Shown: in pieces, positions 7,026 through 13,949 of the stretch
Layout: the number at the start of each line of letters is the position of its first letter
How positions within the stretch are numbered: position 1 is the stretch's first letter
Assembly (NCBI GenBank): GCA_002339745.1
Contig: DDKP01000048.1
Span: forward strand, 1-16,890
Source of the DNA: Firmicutes bacterium UBA2595
Lineage (GTDB): Bacteria; Bacillota; Thermincolia; Thermincolales; UBA2595
Reading direction: 5' to 3'
DNA length: 16,890 nucleotides
The notes under the pieces: model-generated
What the model was told of the DNA's origin: nothing
What the model saw: only the letters and a program-made list of their open reading frames with translations
Database searches by the model: none
Position numbers and translations under genes: made by a program

Positions 7026-7994
7026 ATGTTTCAGGTGGCCGCTGCTTATCTTCTGGACCTGGTCATTGGAGACCCAAGACAGATCCCTCATCCCGTAGTC
7101 ATAATCGGAAAAGGAATCGACTTCCTGGAAAGACACCTGCGTAATTCGGTTGCTCCATTCATAGGCTTGCGGGTTTCAGGAATCATCCTCACCGTGGTCA
7201 CGGTAGGGGCGACATATTTTGTTATGTGGGCTGTGACGGAGGGACTCCAGAAACTGAATTTCTGGCTGGCGCTGCTGGCGAATATCTGGTTTCTCAGTAC
7301 AACCATTGCGGTGAAAGGGCTTAGCGACGCCGCCATAGAAATATACAGCCTGCTCAATTCGGGGGATGTAGCGGGCGCCCGCAGTAAAGTCGGCAAGATT
7401 GTAGGCCGGGATACACACAGCCTGGATGAAAGCGAGATAACACGGGCAACGGTGGAGACAGTAGCAGAAAATATTGTCGATGGCATAATAGCTCCCCTGT
7501 TTTTTGCCTTCATCGGCGGCGTCCCCCTGGCCATGGCTTACAAAGCGGTTAACACCCTGGACTCCATGGTCGGATACAGGAACGAGAAGTACCGTGAGTT
7601 TGGTTGGGCTTCGGCCAGGCTGGACGATATATGCAACTTTTTACCTGCCAGACTGACCGGGCTGCTGCTGGTTTTGACCTTTCTCCTCACCGGCCGGCCG
7701 GTGAGGAGGGCTGTACGTATAGTATTGAGGGATGCCGCCAAACATCCGAGTCCTAACAGCGGCATACCGGAAGCGGCCGTGGCGGGGGCGCTGGGTGTGA
7801 GACTGGGCGGAGTAAACTATTACGGCGGAGTTGAATATCACCGGGCTTACATGGGCGACCCCGAAAAAAACCTGGATAAACAGCACATTGTTGAAACCGT
7901 CAGGATAATGCACGTGACTTCAGGACTGATGGTGGTACTGGGAAGCCTGGTGTTCCTCGGGGTTTCAGCGCTGCTGGGCCAGGTTCCGGTTTAA
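7026..7994 (+). CDS. cbiB: Adenosylcobinamide-phosphate synthase CbiB (CobD of the aerobic pathway)
   Basis: CbiB is an integral membrane enzyme that joins (R)-1-amino-2-propanol phosphate to adenosylcobyric acid, giving adenosylcobinamide phosphate. The 322-residue product begins with the family motif DLVIGDPRQIPHPV (residues 11-24). It contains NTLDSMVGYRNEKYREFGWA (176-195), PSPNSGIPEAAVAGALGV and NYYGGVEYHRAYMGDP, with hydrophobic segments at about 44-68, 78-95, 153-172, 210-222 and 297-317. The ribosome site is poor: only GGGG at 7011-7014, within the end of cobQ. As the start is three bases after the cobQ stop, translation probably depends on ribosomes finishing cobQ. Its substrate linker is made by the pduX-like and cobD products further along the operon. 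Confidence 0.96.
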   Translation: MFQVAAAYLLDLVIGDPRQIPHPVVIIGKGIDFLERHLRNSVAPFIGLRVSGIILTVVTVGATYFVMWAVTEGLQKLNFWLALLANIWFLSTTIAVKGLSDAAIEIYSLLNSGDVAGARSKVGKIVGRDTHSLDESEITRATVETVAENIVDGIIAPLFFAFIGGVPLAMAYKAVNTLDSMVGYRNEKYREFGWASARLDDICNFLPARLTGLLLVLTFLLTGRPVRRAVRIVLRDAAKHPSPNSGIPEAAVAGALGVRLGGVNYYGGVEYHRAYMGDPEKNLDKQHIVETVRIMHVTSGLMVVLGSLVFLGVSALLGQVPV

Positions 7995-8019
7995 TAAGCA
8001 TTTTAAGGATGAAAACACG

Positions 8020-9465
8020 ATGGGCGAACAGGATTTAAAAATTCCCAGGATAATGATTGCCGGAACTCACAGCGGGGTTGGTAAAACTACTATTACGACT
8101 GCTGTAATGGCATCCCTGGCACGGGCCGGGTATAAGGTCCAACCCTACAAGGTAGGTCCTGACTATATTGACCCTACCTATCATACCATGGTAACGGGCA
8201 GCAAGTCGCGCAACCTGGATGCCTGGATTCTGGGCGAAGATAACGTTTACCGGCTTTTCATTGTTTCTGCAGCCGGGTCGGATATAGCTTTGATTGAGGG
8301 AGTAATGGGGGTTTATGACGGTTCATCCGGGACGGCGGAAAAAGGGAGTTCGGCCCATATTGCCAAACTGCTTAAATGCCCGGTGATACTTATAGTTGAC
8401 GTTAAGTCTATGGCCCGGAGCGCCGCGGCCATGGTCCTGGGATACAAGGCCTTTGACCCGGATTTAAATATCGCGGGTGTTATTTTAAACAGGATAGGCA
8501 GTGAACGCCATCTCAAGATGGTGAAAGAAGCTATAGAATATTACTGCGATATACCTGTGGTGGGATATGTAAGAAAAAACGCCAGACTGGAACTGCCGTC
8601 CAGGCATCTCGGCCTGGTGCCAACAATAGAAGGAGGGGAACTCCCCGAAATAGTCAACTCTCTGTCAAGCGAGGTCAGGGAAGGGATAGATATAAACCTG
8701 CTGATGGAGATTGCTCGCGGGGCTCAAAATTTAACCCCGGCATTAGAAAGGGACCCTTCCATGACTATGAGGGGAGATATTCAGGCACAGCATCAATCCG
8801 GGTCAGGCAAGGTCAGGATAGGTATAGCTTTTGACGAGGCGTTTTCATTTTACTACCAGGATGGTCTGGAGGCGTTGGAAAAGCAGGGGGCGGAACTGAT
8901 CCCATTCAGCCCTTTACATGACAGGGCTCTTCCCGATGAAATTGGCGGCATTTATATTGGCGGCGGATTCCCTGAAATGTTTATTGAACAGCTTTCAGCC
9001 AATCATTCCATGGCTGGACAAATTAGAGAAGCGGGCTTAGCAGGGATGCCTGTTTTTGCGGAATGCGGCGGGCTTATGTACCTGGCAAGGGGTATCGTAG
9101 ATTTCCAGGGCAAGGATTTCCCCATGGTGGGCCTGGTGCCTGGAAGATGCATAATGGAAAAGAAGCTGGTAGGAATGGGCTACGTGGTGGCTGAATCATT
9201 GTCCGATAACATATTGATGCCGGCCGGGGAAAAGGCAAGAGGCCACGAGTTTCACTATTCGCGGCTTGAACCGGACTCAAATGATATAAGCTATGCTTTT
9301 CGGCTAACCCGAAACAGGTACCGGGAAACAGTTTTGGACGGGTATGCCAGGGACAATATCCTGGCCTCCTATGCGCATCTGCACTTTTCAGCTGACCCGG
9401 GTCTGGCCCAGCGGTTTGTTGAGTTTTGCCGGCAGCATTTATCAAGCGCGCGGCAATGCGGGTGA
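8020..9465 (+). CDS. cbiA: Cobyrinate a,c-diamide synthase (CbiA/CobB)
   Basis: This enzyme uses ATP and glutamine to amidate the a and c carboxylates of cobyrinate, the first amidations of the corrin ring in the anaerobic route. The 481-residue protein has an N-terminal ATPase domain with GTHSGVGKTT (15-24), the KVGPDYIDPTYH segment (44-55) and EGVMGVYDG (93-101). The C-terminal glutamine amidotransferase-like domain carries the catalytic Cys349 in AECGGLMYL and a histidine pair in YAHLHFSADP (His455 likely catalytic). It differs from the CobQ in this operon by its C-terminal signature and by the DYIDPTYH motif. AAGGAT at 8005-8010 precedes the ATG. It is the earliest pathway step encoded in the operon, which otherwise holds late steps. 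Confidence 0.95.
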   Translation: MGEQDLKIPRIMIAGTHSGVGKTTITTAVMASLARAGYKVQPYKVGPDYIDPTYHTMVTGSKSRNLDAWILGEDNVYRLFIVSAAGSDIALIEGVMGVYDGSSGTAEKGSSAHIAKLLKCPVILIVDVKSMARSAAAMVLGYKAFDPDLNIAGVILNRIGSERHLKMVKEAIEYYCDIPVVGYVRKNARLELPSRHLGLVPTIEGGELPEIVNSLSSEVREGIDINLLMEIARGAQNLTPALERDPSMTMRGDIQAQHQSGSGKVRIGIAFDEAFSFYYQDGLEALEKQGAELIPFSPLHDRALPDEIGGIYIGGGFPEMFIEQLSANHSMAGQIREAGLAGMPVFAECGGLMYLARGIVDFQGKDFPMVGLVPGRCIMEKKLVGMGYVVAESLSDNILMPAGEKARGHEFHYSRLEPDSNDISYAFRLTRNRYRETVLDGYARDNILASYAHLHFSADPGLAQRFVEFCRQHLSSARQCG

Positions 9466-9512
9466 AGGTAGTAAACCGGCGGGCTGTTACATATATATAA
9501 GGAAGTGGGAAC

Positions 9513-10106
9513 ATGCATATTATAAAAGAGTTTGGCCTGGTCCAGGTTTACACGGGTGAGGGTAAGGGCAAGACGACAGCTGCCCTGGGACTGGCGGTCC
9601 GGGCCGTAGGGCACGGGTTTAGGGTCCACATGATCCAGTTTATGAAGGGCCGGTGTTATGCCGGAGAGCTGTCAGTGGCCAACAAACTGGCCCCGCTTTT
9701 TACAATCAGCCAGTTTGGCCGCGGATGTAAGATTGCATCACTGATAAGGCAGGGTTACAAGAAATGCACCGGCTGCGGGGACTGTTTTGTCAAGGACAGG
9801 GGGCCTCAGAAAGAAGACCTGGAACATGCCCAGCTGGGATTACAGGAAGCCCTAGATTTTATGAAGGGTAATGCATGTGATATCTTAATTCTCGATGAGA
9901 TAGGGAATGCTTTACGATACAAGCTGGTAACCGTAAAGCAGGTCATAGATTTAATCAAAATAAAGCCTCCAAACATGGAACTAGTTCTCACAGGACGCGG
10001 AATACCTGAGGAAATTTGCGAACTGGCAGACCTGGTTACCGAGATGAAAGCAGCTAAACACCCCTTCAAAAAAGGTGTTTCCAGCCGCCGCGGAATAGAG
10101 TATTGA
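9513..10106 (+). CDS. cobO: Corrinoid adenosyltransferase, CobA/CobO type, with an extra cysteine cluster
   Basis: The enzyme transfers the 5'-deoxyadenosyl group of ATP to the reduced cobalt of a corrinoid. The 197-residue product has the family's unusual P-loop GEGKGKTT (15-22), MIQFMKGR (40-47), ILILDEIGNAL (124-134), LTGRGIPEEI and the C-terminal KAAKHPFKKGVSSRRGIEY. In the middle, where E. coli BtuR has a short aromatic segment before its central helix, this protein has Cys72 followed by Cys85, Cys88 and Cys91 (KKCTGCGDCFVK). That C-x2-C-x2-C pattern could bind a metal or iron-sulfur cluster; this is inference. AAGGAAG at 9499-9505 decides the ATG. It lies between cbiA and cobS in the operon. 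Confidence 0.94.
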   Translation: MHIIKEFGLVQVYTGEGKGKTTAALGLAVRAVGHGFRVHMIQFMKGRCYAGELSVANKLAPLFTISQFGRGCKIASLIRQGYKKCTGCGDCFVKDRGPQKEDLEHAQLGLQEALDFMKGNACDILILDEIGNALRYKLVTVKQVIDLIKIKPPNMELVLTGRGIPEEICELADLVTEMKAAKHPFKKGVSSRRGIEY

Positions 10107-10115
10107 GGTATATCT

Positions 10116-10865
10116 ATGTGGTCTAGCTTTGTATTTGCCCTGCAGTTTTTAACCCGTATCCAGATTGCCAACCCGGAATTCGACTATCAGAAATGCGGCC
10201 GGGGCTCCGCTTTTTTTCCTGTTGTCGGCCTGGTTATCGGCCTGTTTCTGCTCGCTGTAAGAGAGATAGGACTTGTATTCTTTCCTCCCCTGATTACTGC
10301 CGTTTTCTTAATAATTACAGGGGTATTTCTTACCGGAGGTTTACATATCGACGGGTTCATGGATACCATGGACGGTTTGTTCAGCGGACGTGACCGGGAA
10401 CGTAAGCTGGAAATCATGAAAGACAGCCGCATAGGGGCGTTTGGCGCTCTGGCTCTGGCCTGCCAACTCCTGCTTAAATTGGTTTTTTACACTGAGCTTT
10501 TAAAAACAAATACAGTCGGCTGGCTGTTGGCAGTTCCTGTGTTTGCACGGTGGAGCATGGTTTATGCCATCAGGTTTTTCCCCTACCTGAGATTACAGGG
10601 TTTAGGCAATCCATACTCCGATTGCACCGGAAACCGGGAATTTACCCTGGCAACAGCGGTAATGGCCATTACACTTGTTATGACATTACGTGAAGGAGCC
10701 CTGGTCTTTCTGGTCCCGGCTCTTCTGATTCACTGGTGGCTGAAGAGTGTAAGCCGTACTTTGGGCGGTTTAACCGGGGACATTTACGGGGCTGTAGAAG
10801 AGATTAGCGAAGTTTTGGGACTGGTTGCAGTTTACTTGGGTTATACTCGGTATCTGTTAAATTAA
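10116..10865 (+). CDS. cobS: Adenosylcobinamide-GDP ribazoletransferase (cobalamin synthase)
   Basis: CobS is a polytopic membrane enzyme that joins adenosylcobinamide-GDP to alpha-ribazole or its phosphate, closing the nucleotide loop. The 249-residue product has the family hallmarks: FLTRIQI near the N-terminus, GGLHIDGFMDTMDGLFSG (74-91) with its acidic metal-binding residues, KDSRIGAFG (102-110) and LGGLTGDIYGAVEEISE (216-232). Hydrophobic stretches at about 35-48, 53-75, 110-130, 133-150, 178-192 and 195-208 fit a membrane protein. GAGG at 10105-10108, on the cobO stop, precedes the ATG by seven bases. The partner that would make alpha-ribazole phosphate, CobT, is not in the window. Confidence 0.95.
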   Translation: MWSSFVFALQFLTRIQIANPEFDYQKCGRGSAFFPVVGLVIGLFLLAVREIGLVFFPPLITAVFLIITGVFLTGGLHIDGFMDTMDGLFSGRDRERKLEIMKDSRIGAFGALALACQLLLKLVFYTELLKTNTVGWLLAVPVFARWSMVYAIRFFPYLRLQGLGNPYSDCTGNREFTLATAVMAITLVMTLREGALVFLVPALLIHWWLKSVSRTLGGLTGDIYGAVEEISEVLGLVAVYLGYTRYLLN

Positions 10866-10884
10866 AGTAGAGGTAGGTATTAAT

Positions 10885-11832
10885 ATGCAGGGAATTGCGA
10901 GAGCAACCGGTACATGCGGGGAACTGGTGCAGGGTAAAATCGGACAGTGTAATTTTTTGGTTACCTGCCCGGTAGAAATTTATTCCGTGGTCAAAGTTAA
11001 ACTAAACACGACCGGAACTATACAGGTTGACAAAAACATGCCAAAGGTTCGGCGCGCGCTGGATATGACTCTAAAATTCTTGGACAGGACAGAAATGGGA
11101 GCCGCTGTGATAGTATCTTCATCGATCCCGCACGGAAAGGGAATGGCCAGCAGCACCGCGGATATTACCGCGGCCTGCGCCGCCACAGCCGCTGCTTTGG
11201 GGACATTCATTACTCCGGCTGAGATTGCCGAAATAGCACTGTCAATTGAACCAACGGACGGAATAATGTTTGAGGGGATAACAATGTTTGACCATGTTCA
11301 GGGAAAGGTGGCCAGGGTCCTGGGTAAAGCGCCCGAACTGGACATAGTCATAGTTGACTTGGGAGGTGAAGTGGATACCGTTTTATTTAACGCAAACCTG
11401 GAACTGGACAAAATGAACCGGTTGAAGGAACACAGGATTATCTCTGCCCTCGAGAAACTGGAAAGGGGTTTGGTTTCCAGGGACACACAGCTGATTGGAG
11501 AGGCGGCAACGGAAAGCGCTTTTGCCAACCAGCATATTCTATATAAGCCTGAGCTGGAAGAGCTATATGAAATCTGCCGAAAGACAGGAGGAACCGGTGT
11601 AAACGTGGCTCACAGCGGTACTGTTGTGGGTCTCCTCTTTGAATCATGCCGGAATTTGGCCGGTAACGCCATGAGAATGTTATATGACAGGGGTTTCAGA
11701 AACGTCTTGAAGACCTGTATGTTGGACGGAGGAGTGGAAGTATTACTGGAGAGAGCGGGGGAGATGGCTTGGCAGAAATTAGACGCATACATGGAGGAAA
11801 CATACGGGAGGCTGCGGAAAAGTACGGGCTGA
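10885..11832 (+). CDS. pduX: PduX-like L-threonine kinase (GHMP kinase family)
   Basis: PduX phosphorylates L-threonine to L-threonine O-3-phosphate, the substrate of CobD in making the aminopropanol linker of B12. The 315-residue protein is a GHMP-type kinase: ATGTCGELVQG near the N-terminus (7-17), the phosphate-binding motif IPHGKGMASSTADI (81-94), EPTDGIMFEGITMFD (122-136), and a C-terminal GVNVAHSGTVVGLLF segment. The ATGTCGELVQG start and the place directly before cobD separate it from homoserine or mevalonate kinases. GAGGT at 10870-10874 precedes the ATG. Its last 64 bases overlap the start of cobD in another frame. Substrate assignment rests on motif recognition and context. Confidence 0.9.
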   Translation: MQGIARATGTCGELVQGKIGQCNFLVTCPVEIYSVVKVKLNTTGTIQVDKNMPKVRRALDMTLKFLDRTEMGAAVIVSSSIPHGKGMASSTADITAACAATAAALGTFITPAEIAEIALSIEPTDGIMFEGITMFDHVQGKVARVLGKAPELDIVIVDLGGEVDTVLFNANLELDKMNRLKEHRIISALEKLERGLVSRDTQLIGEAATESAFANQHILYKPELEELYEICRKTGGTGVNVAHSGTVVGLLFESCRNLAGNAMRMLYDRGFRNVLKTCMLDGGVEVLLERAGEMAWQKLDAYMEETYGRLRKSTG

Positions 11833-12863
11833 AGGAAGCGGAATTCCTGGACTTCAGCGCCAACATCAACCCATTGGGACCTTCTCCCAGAGCCGTTGAG
11901 GCCATAGTATCAAATATAGAAGTGATTACCCGTTATCCTGACCCCGCAGCCAAAGTACTGGTAAATGCCGCCGCGGAATACACAGGTTTGCCTGAAGAGA
12001 TGATTATGGCGGGAAACGGGGCCATTGAAATAATTTACCTGCTGGTGAAACTGTTAAAGCCGCGCAGGGCATTGATCCCGGCGCCGACATTTAACGAATA
12101 CGAAATCGCTGTCAAAATCAACGGCGGAGAGGTAAAAGACCTTCTCCTCCAAGAGGGGGAGGGCTTTGTTGTTGATAAAGAGGAAGTTTACAGGCAATGG
12201 GAAAAATGTGATGTGCTGTTTTTCTGCAATCCCAACAATCCAACCGGTTGTCTGGTGTCGCGGGAGGACCTGCAGGAAATTATCGAGAAGGCGGGAAAAC
12301 TGGGTAAAACCGTAATAGTTGACGAGGCCTTCATGGATTTTGTGACTGACCGTTACCGGTACTCTGTTGCTGACCTGGTGCCTCGTTATCACAATCTGTT
12401 TGTGGTGTACTCCCTGACCAAGTTTTTCGCAATTCCAGGCTTGAGGCTGGGCCTGGGTATAGGTAGTCCGGGAGTGGTCTGTCAACTAAACCGGATCAAG
12501 GACCCCTGGAATGTCAACTGCTTTGCCCAGCTGGCAGGAGCGGCATCACTTGGTGACAAATTATATATAAAATCGACCGTGGAATACGTGTCGAGGGAAA
12601 AAGACCACCTTTACGGCAGGATTCGGACTGTCAAGGGCTTTAGACCGTATAAACCGTCCGTTAACTATATTTTTGTAAATGTCGAGGACACCGGTCTTAA
12701 TTCTACCGAAGTCTGCCGGATACTCGGTGAAGGCCGTATCCTGGTGCGGGACTGCAGTTCCTACAAAAACCTGAGGCCGGTATTTATCAGGGTCGCTGTA
12801 AGGAAAAGAGAAGAAAATGAAAAGCTGATAGAGGCCTTTCTTCATATTGGAGGGAGTAGTTAA
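11769..12863 (+). CDS. cobD: Threonine-phosphate decarboxylase CobD
   Basis: CobD is a PLP-dependent enzyme of the class I/II aminotransferase fold that decarboxylates L-threonine phosphate to (R)-1-amino-2-propanol phosphate, the linker attached by CbiB. The 364-residue product has the CobD-specific start HGGNIREAAEKYG and DFSANINPLGPSP (28-40), NPNNPTG (154-160), DEAF (185-188) and the PLP lysine Lys218 in SLTKFFAIPGLRLG. The start is a TTG at 11769, with GGGGGAG at 11757-11763. This start is needed to keep the conserved HGGN, and it places 64 bases inside pduX. A histidinol-phosphate aminotransferase is the usual lookalike, but the N-terminus and context favour CobD. The stop shares one base with the cobC start (TAATG). 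Confidence 0.94.
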   Translation: MAEIRRIHGGNIREAAEKYGLKEAEFLDFSANINPLGPSPRAVEAIVSNIEVITRYPDPAAKVLVNAAAEYTGLPEEMIMAGNGAIEIIYLLVKLLKPRRALIPAPTFNEYEIAVKINGGEVKDLLLQEGEGFVVDKEEVYRQWEKCDVLFFCNPNNPTGCLVSREDLQEIIEKAGKLGKTVIVDEAFMDFVTDRYRYSVADLVPRYHNLFVVYSLTKFFAIPGLRLGLGIGSPGVVCQLNRIKDPWNVNCFAQLAGAASLGDKLYIKSTVEYVSREKDHLYGRIRTVKGFRPYKPSVNYIFVNVEDTGLNSTEVCRILGEGRILVRDCSSYKNLRPVFIRVAVRKREENEKLIEAFLHIGGSS

Positions 12864-13492
12864 TGGATAAAGTAACCAGGCTTTACCTGGTAAGGCACGG
12901 TGAAACGGATTGGAATAAAAACCTGAAGTACCAGGGGCACAGGGACATTCCGCTCAGTGATGAAGGAATCGCCCAGGCCAGGAAAATTGCGTTAAGACTT
13001 TCCACTGAAAAGTTTGACTCGGCATATGCCAGCGACCTGTCAAGAGCAATGCAGACAGCCCAAATAATAACCAGTTTTCATCAGTTGGAGGTCATGGCCC
13101 TTCCCGAACTCCGGGAAACTAACTTTGGCTTGTGGGAGGGTCTGACGTACAGGGAGATTGATGAGCAGTTTCATGATATAATGAAGGGCTGGCGCAGTAA
13201 CCCGAGGGAAACAAAAATACCCGGCGGCGAGTCCTTGGGTGAAGTGGCCGACAGGTGCTGGGCCGGTCTAAACCGTGTTCTGGATGAAAATCCGGGGGGG
13301 AATGTGCTGGTAGTGGCCCACGGCGGCATCATCAGGATAGCCGTGGCCACCGTTTTGGGAATGAACCTTAATGAATACTGGAAAATAAGACAGGACAATG
13401 TGTCTCTCAACATTATCGAATTCTACGGCAACGACAGGGCTATCGTCTGCTTGCTTAATGATACAAACCATCTTAAATTACAGTGTCAGTAA
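12863..13492 (+). CDS. cobC: Alpha-ribazole phosphatase-type histidine phosphatase CobC
   Basis: This is a 209-residue histidine (phosphoglycerate mutase-like) phosphatase. The signature LYLVRHGETDWN places the phospho-accepting histidine at His12. YASDLSRAMQTA (55-66), the acidic ELRETNFGLWEG with Glu85, and VVAHGGIIRIA with the second histidine at His153 complete the active site. In cobalamin synthesis CobC removes the phosphate from alpha-ribazole phosphate or adenosylcobalamin phosphate. The family is broad and sequence motifs alone do not fix the substrate, but its place directly after cobD in a B12 operon makes this role likely. AGGGAG at 12851-12856 precedes the ATG, which overlaps the cobD stop by one base. 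Confidence 0.88.
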   Translation: MDKVTRLYLVRHGETDWNKNLKYQGHRDIPLSDEGIAQARKIALRLSTEKFDSAYASDLSRAMQTAQIITSFHQLEVMALPELRETNFGLWEGLTYREIDEQFHDIMKGWRSNPRETKIPGGESLGEVADRCWAGLNRVLDENPGGNVLVVAHGGIIRIAVATVLGMNLNEYWKIRQDNVSLNIIEFYGNDRAIVCLLNDTNHLKLQCQ

Positions 13493-13536
13493 TGGTTTTG
13501 ACTGACAAGAGTGGCTAACGATGGGAGGAGATAAAA

Positions 13537-13824
13537 GTGGCTTGGCTGGACAGGGAAGTCATGCGAAGACTGATGATGCTGTTAAACCTGCCAAAGTCAG
13601 TACCTTTAGTTTGGAATCTCGCCTGGGACAAGAGGATACACTGGTCGAGAAAGCTGTTGTTTCTCGGTGGGGCCCTGGCGTATTTCCTTTTTCCTTACGA
13701 CATCTTTCCGGATTGGATACCGCTTTTCGGTCAACTGGATGACCTGACGGCGCTTTTTTTGCTGGTAGAGCGTTTCGTGGCCGGAACACCGGTTCACATT
13801 ATCAACCAGTATCTGTTAAAGTAA
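13537..13824 (+). CDS. Small DUF1232 (YkvA-like) membrane protein
   Basis: This 95-residue protein carries the DUF1232 core YFLFPYDIFPDWIPLFGQLD (49-68), followed by DLTAL, inside or beside a hydrophobic segment (about 40-60), with a second hydrophobic stretch near 69-79. The N-terminus is basic. It is probably a small membrane-associated protein; the molecular function of the family is not known to me. The start is a GTG at 13537, fixed by GGGAGGAG at 13523-13530, six bases away; an out-of-frame ATG at 13521 lies before that site and is not used. It follows cobC by 44 bases with no terminator between, and a terminator-like hairpin comes after it, so it reads as the last gene of the B12 operon. 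Confidence 0.85.
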   Translation: MAWLDREVMRRLMMLLNLPKSVPLVWNLAWDKRIHWSRKLLFLGGALAYFLFPYDIFPDWIPLFGQLDDLTALFLLVERFVAGTPVHIINQYLLK

Positions 13825-13836
13825 AATGGACGCGGC

Positions 13837-13870
13837 AGGGTGGTAAAAACAAAAACCACCCTTAATCTTT
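13837..13870 (+). terminator. Terminator-like hairpin ending the B12 operon
   Basis: AGGGTGGT (13837-13844) and ACCACCCT (13855-13862) form a perfect eight-base-pair stem around an A-rich ten-base loop, followed by TAATCTTT. The U tract is interrupted, but the position right after the DUF1232 stop codon and before a new promoter candidate suits a Rho-independent terminator. Confidence 0.65.
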
Positions 13871-13899
13871 CTAGAAATTTATGTTACATCAGCAGGGGA

Positions 13900-13927
13900 T
13901 TTACTCATTCAATGGAAGAAATATATA
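13900..13927 (+). promoter_or_regulatory. Candidate promoter for ade-map
   Basis: TTTACT (13900-13905) and TATATA (13922-13927) are spaced by 16 bases. A start near 13933 would leave only a very short leader before the AAGGAGGG ribosome site at 13935-13942, so the exact placement is doubtful, though some promoter is expected after the terminator. Confidence 0.35.
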
Positions 13928-13949
13928 AGAGAGTAAGGAGGGATGGAAT

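Noticed and set aside
13521..13742. 73-codon frame starting at an ATG at 13521
   Set aside because: It is out of frame with the DUF1232 gene, shows no family features, and the GGGAGGAG site lies after its ATG and serves the GTG at 13537.
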